From: Elusimicrobiaceae bacterium
Lineage (GTDB): Bacteria > Elusimicrobiota > Elusimicrobia > Elusimicrobiales > Elusimicrobiaceae
Direction: 5' to 3'
Length of the DNA stretch: 7,174 nucleotides
Assembly (NCBI GenBank): GCA_017647245.1
Contig: JAGCKY010000138.1
Location: 1-7,174 of the forward strand
Shown here: one piece after another, positions 5,806 to 7,174 of the stretch
How positions within the stretch are numbered: the first letter of the stretch is position 1
Layout of the letters: the number at the start of each line of letters is the position of its first letter
Made by a program: the position numbers and the translations under genes
Notes under the pieces: model-generated
What the model was told of the DNA's origin: nothing
Databases searched by the model: none
The model's input: only the letters and a program-made list of their open reading frames with translations

Positions 5806-7174
5806 ATTCCGGTTCCTCTTCTTCGGCGTATTTATTGAGCTCTGGATTTTCCAAAAATTTGATTTGCTCTTCAATCAAATCATAATGAATTTCCCAGCGG
5901 TTAGACCCTTCGGGCTTGGTAATAAATCCTTTCATTTCCAGTACACTTAAAATGTTGGTTGCGCGTGCAGATGAACCGAAATTAGCTTTCAGTAAATCTT
6001 GCGATACGCGTTTGCGCTCGGTAATCAAACGCAAGGCCTGCAACAGTTCTTCCGGCGAAGTACCCAACCCGTCTTGCGGACGCATAGTAGCGCTGTGGTC
6101 TTCCATAATTTGCACGGGATAATCCGGTGCGCCCTGTGCCCGTAAGAAGTCGGCCACCGCTTGTATTTCTTCCGGTGAAACATACGCCCCTTGTATACGC
6201 AAAGGCGTTTGGGTGGAAGAATCCAACAATAGCATATCGCCGCGGCCGAGTAAATCTTCCGCACCGACGGCATCTAAAATAACTTTAGAGTCAATGCCCG
6301 ACGCCACTTGCAACGCAATGCGCGAAGGCATATTGGCTTTAATGATACCCGTCACTACTTTTACAGACGGACGCTGTGTACATAAAATCAAGTGAATGCC
6401 CATCGCACGGCCCATTTGCGCCAGACGTTGGATAGAATCTTCAATAGATGCTTTAGTCTGCAACATAAGGTCGGCCATTTCGTCAATAATGACAAAGACG
6501 TAAAACATCTTGTCTTCGTTATTTTTCTTGGCCCAAGCGTTGTATCCTTCAATGTTTTTGACCTTAGCTACCTGACACATATCCAAGCGTTTTTCCATTA
6601 CTTTTACGAGCATTTGCAAAGATTTGGCGGCATCGTGCGGTTTGGTAATAATGTCGGCATCGTCGCATGAGGTTTTGGGGTCATATAAATACGGGATTCC
6701 CTCGTACAAAGTCAGCTCCACGCGTTTGGGGTCAATCATTAAGAATTTGACTTCATCGGGTTTGTGCTTAAACAACAGCGACATAATAATGGTATGCAGA
6801 CAAATGGATTTACCGCTGTTAGTGGCTCCGGCAATTAAAATATGCGGCCATTTTTCGGCGATAGTGGCGGCAGGGTCGCCGTTGGCATGGCGGCCCAAAG
6901 CAATCGGCAGTATGGCTTTGGAATTGGCATAAACGGGCGACTCTAAAATTTCTTTCATGGTCACGGTGACCGTGTGAGAATTGGGAATTTCAAAACCCAT
7001 GGTGTTTTTACCCGGAATAGGCGCTTGCACGCGGATAGAGCGTGCTTGCATGCTGGCCTGTATATCCTGCGTCAAGGCCGTAATAGAAGACATTTTCACG
7101 CCGGCATCGGGCAGAATTTCATAGCGGGTAACTACCGGGCCGGGCGATACACCCGTCACGTGTGCGCCCACGCC
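5786..7174 (-). CDS. ftsK: DNA translocase FtsK/SpoIIIE, 5' part outside window
   Basis: The frame runs off the right edge, so the membrane domain, linker and start are not visible. The GTG at 7169-7171 is an internal codon. About 462 residues remain, covering the motor. The GPVVTRYEI segment opens the alpha/beta motor region. Walker A is GATNSGKS (codons 6806-6829). FLMIDPKRVEL follows, then Walker B VIIDEMADL and the LCTQRPSVKVVTG block with the arginine-rich RIALQV segment, all typical of this ATPase. The last roughly 60 residues before the tail (EELLQALRLI... to NRWEIHYD) are the winged-helix gamma domain that reads polar KOPS sequences and contacts XerD. An acidic Glu-rich tail closes the protein. 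FtsK pumps chromosome ends through the closing septum and aids dimer resolution. It leads the visible operon and overlaps lolA by 20 bases. Confidence 0.97.
   Translation of the reverse strand, partial: GVGAHVTGVSPGPVVTRYEILPDAGVKMSSITALTQDIQASMQARSIRVQAPIPGKNTMGFEIPNSHTVTVTMKEILESPVYANSKAILPIALGRHANGDPAATIAEKWPHILIAGATNSGKSICLHTIIMSLLFKHKPDEVKFLMIDPKRVELTLYEGIPYLYDPKTSCDDADIITKPHDAAKSLQMLVKVMEKRLDMCQVAKVKNIEGYNAWAKKNNEDKMFYVFVIIDEMADLMLQTKASIEDSIQRLAQMGRAMGIHLILCTQRPSVKVVTGIIKANMPSRIALQVASGIDSKVILDAVGAEDLLGRGDMLLLDSSTQTPLRIQGAYVSPEEIQAVADFLRAQGAPDYPVQIMEDHSATMRPQDGLGTSPEELLQALRLITERKRVSQDLLKANFGSSARATNILSVLEMKGFITKPEGSNRWEIHYDLIEEQIKFLENPELNKYAEEEEPEYETVYK
5814..5819 (-). promoter_or_regulatory. 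Ribosome binding site that sets the lolA start
   Basis: AGAGGA on the minus strand lies eight bases before ATG 5803-5805, inside the ftsK 3' coding region. The same AGAGGA precedes tolQ and the epimerase-like gene, so it is a usual ribosome site in this genome. It favours the start that gives a proper signal peptide over the longer frame beginning at 5874. Confidence 0.7.

Noticed and set aside
5806..5874. Longer lolA start at 5872-5874
   Set aside because: It would add 23 mostly polar, basic residues before the signal peptide and overlap ftsK by 89 bases; the internal ATG has its own ribosome site.
7169..7171. GTG as start of ftsK
   Set aside because: It lies inside the motor region; the preceding codon is open and the membrane domain is missing, so the gene continues beyond the window.
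1..7174. Mobile elements, CRISPR arrays, toxin-antitoxin or defence genes
   Set aside because: I saw no transposase, integrase, long direct or inverted repeats, or regular spacer pattern, and all main frames are housekeeping or envelope genes.

Overview
The window is ordinary chromosomal DNA from a diderm (outer-membrane) bacterium of moderate GC content, judged by eye. The evidence is a Tol/Ton-type proton-driven complex, a LolA-like lipoprotein carrier with a Sec signal peptide, phosphatidylglycerol synthesis genes and an FtsK translocase. The tRNA gene has no encoded CCA, which argues against enterobacteria. The gene set and style would suit a gut-associated lineage such as Elusimicrobiota, but that is a guess; no marker here fixes the phylum.

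Layout. On the plus strand at the left edge lies the 3' part of a flavodoxin-fold iron-sulfur flavoprotein gene (1-573). It is followed by a short spacer holding a TATAAT box and a perfect inverted repeat, then a tRNA-Ser(GCU) gene (668-758). A hairpin with A and T tracts (766-791) ends this side and also the converging minus-strand unit. Everything from 797 to the right edge is one densely packed minus-strand gene train. In transcription order it is ftsK (3' part), lolA-like, pgsA, pgpA, tolQ/exbB, tolR/exbD, a TonB/TolA-like transducer, an unrecognised three-helix membrane protein with a C-terminal coiled coil, and an extended SDR sugar-epimerase-like protein. Junctions are overlaps or gaps of 1 to 2 bases, except for a 54-base gap before tolQ. 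No gene-free stretch exceeds 100 bases.

How it works together. The minus-strand unit reads as an envelope and division operon. FtsK segregates chromosome termini at the septum. LolA carries lipoproteins across the periplasm. PgsA and PgpA catalyse consecutive steps to phosphatidylglycerol. TolQ, TolR and the TonB/TolA protein form a proton-motive-force-driven machine that reaches towards the outer membrane. The tolB and pal genes that often follow tolA are absent; their place is taken by the unrecognised membrane/coiled-coil protein and the SDR enzyme.

No mobile element, CRISPR array, phage gene or defence system is visible. The most interesting unexplained item is the 165-residue membrane/coiled-coil protein, whose predicted topology puts its coiled coil in the periplasm next to the Tol-like machine. 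Smaller curiosities are the inverted repeat at the start of the tRNA leader, a hexanucleotide tandem repeat in tolQ and a G7 tract in the TonB/TolA-like gene.
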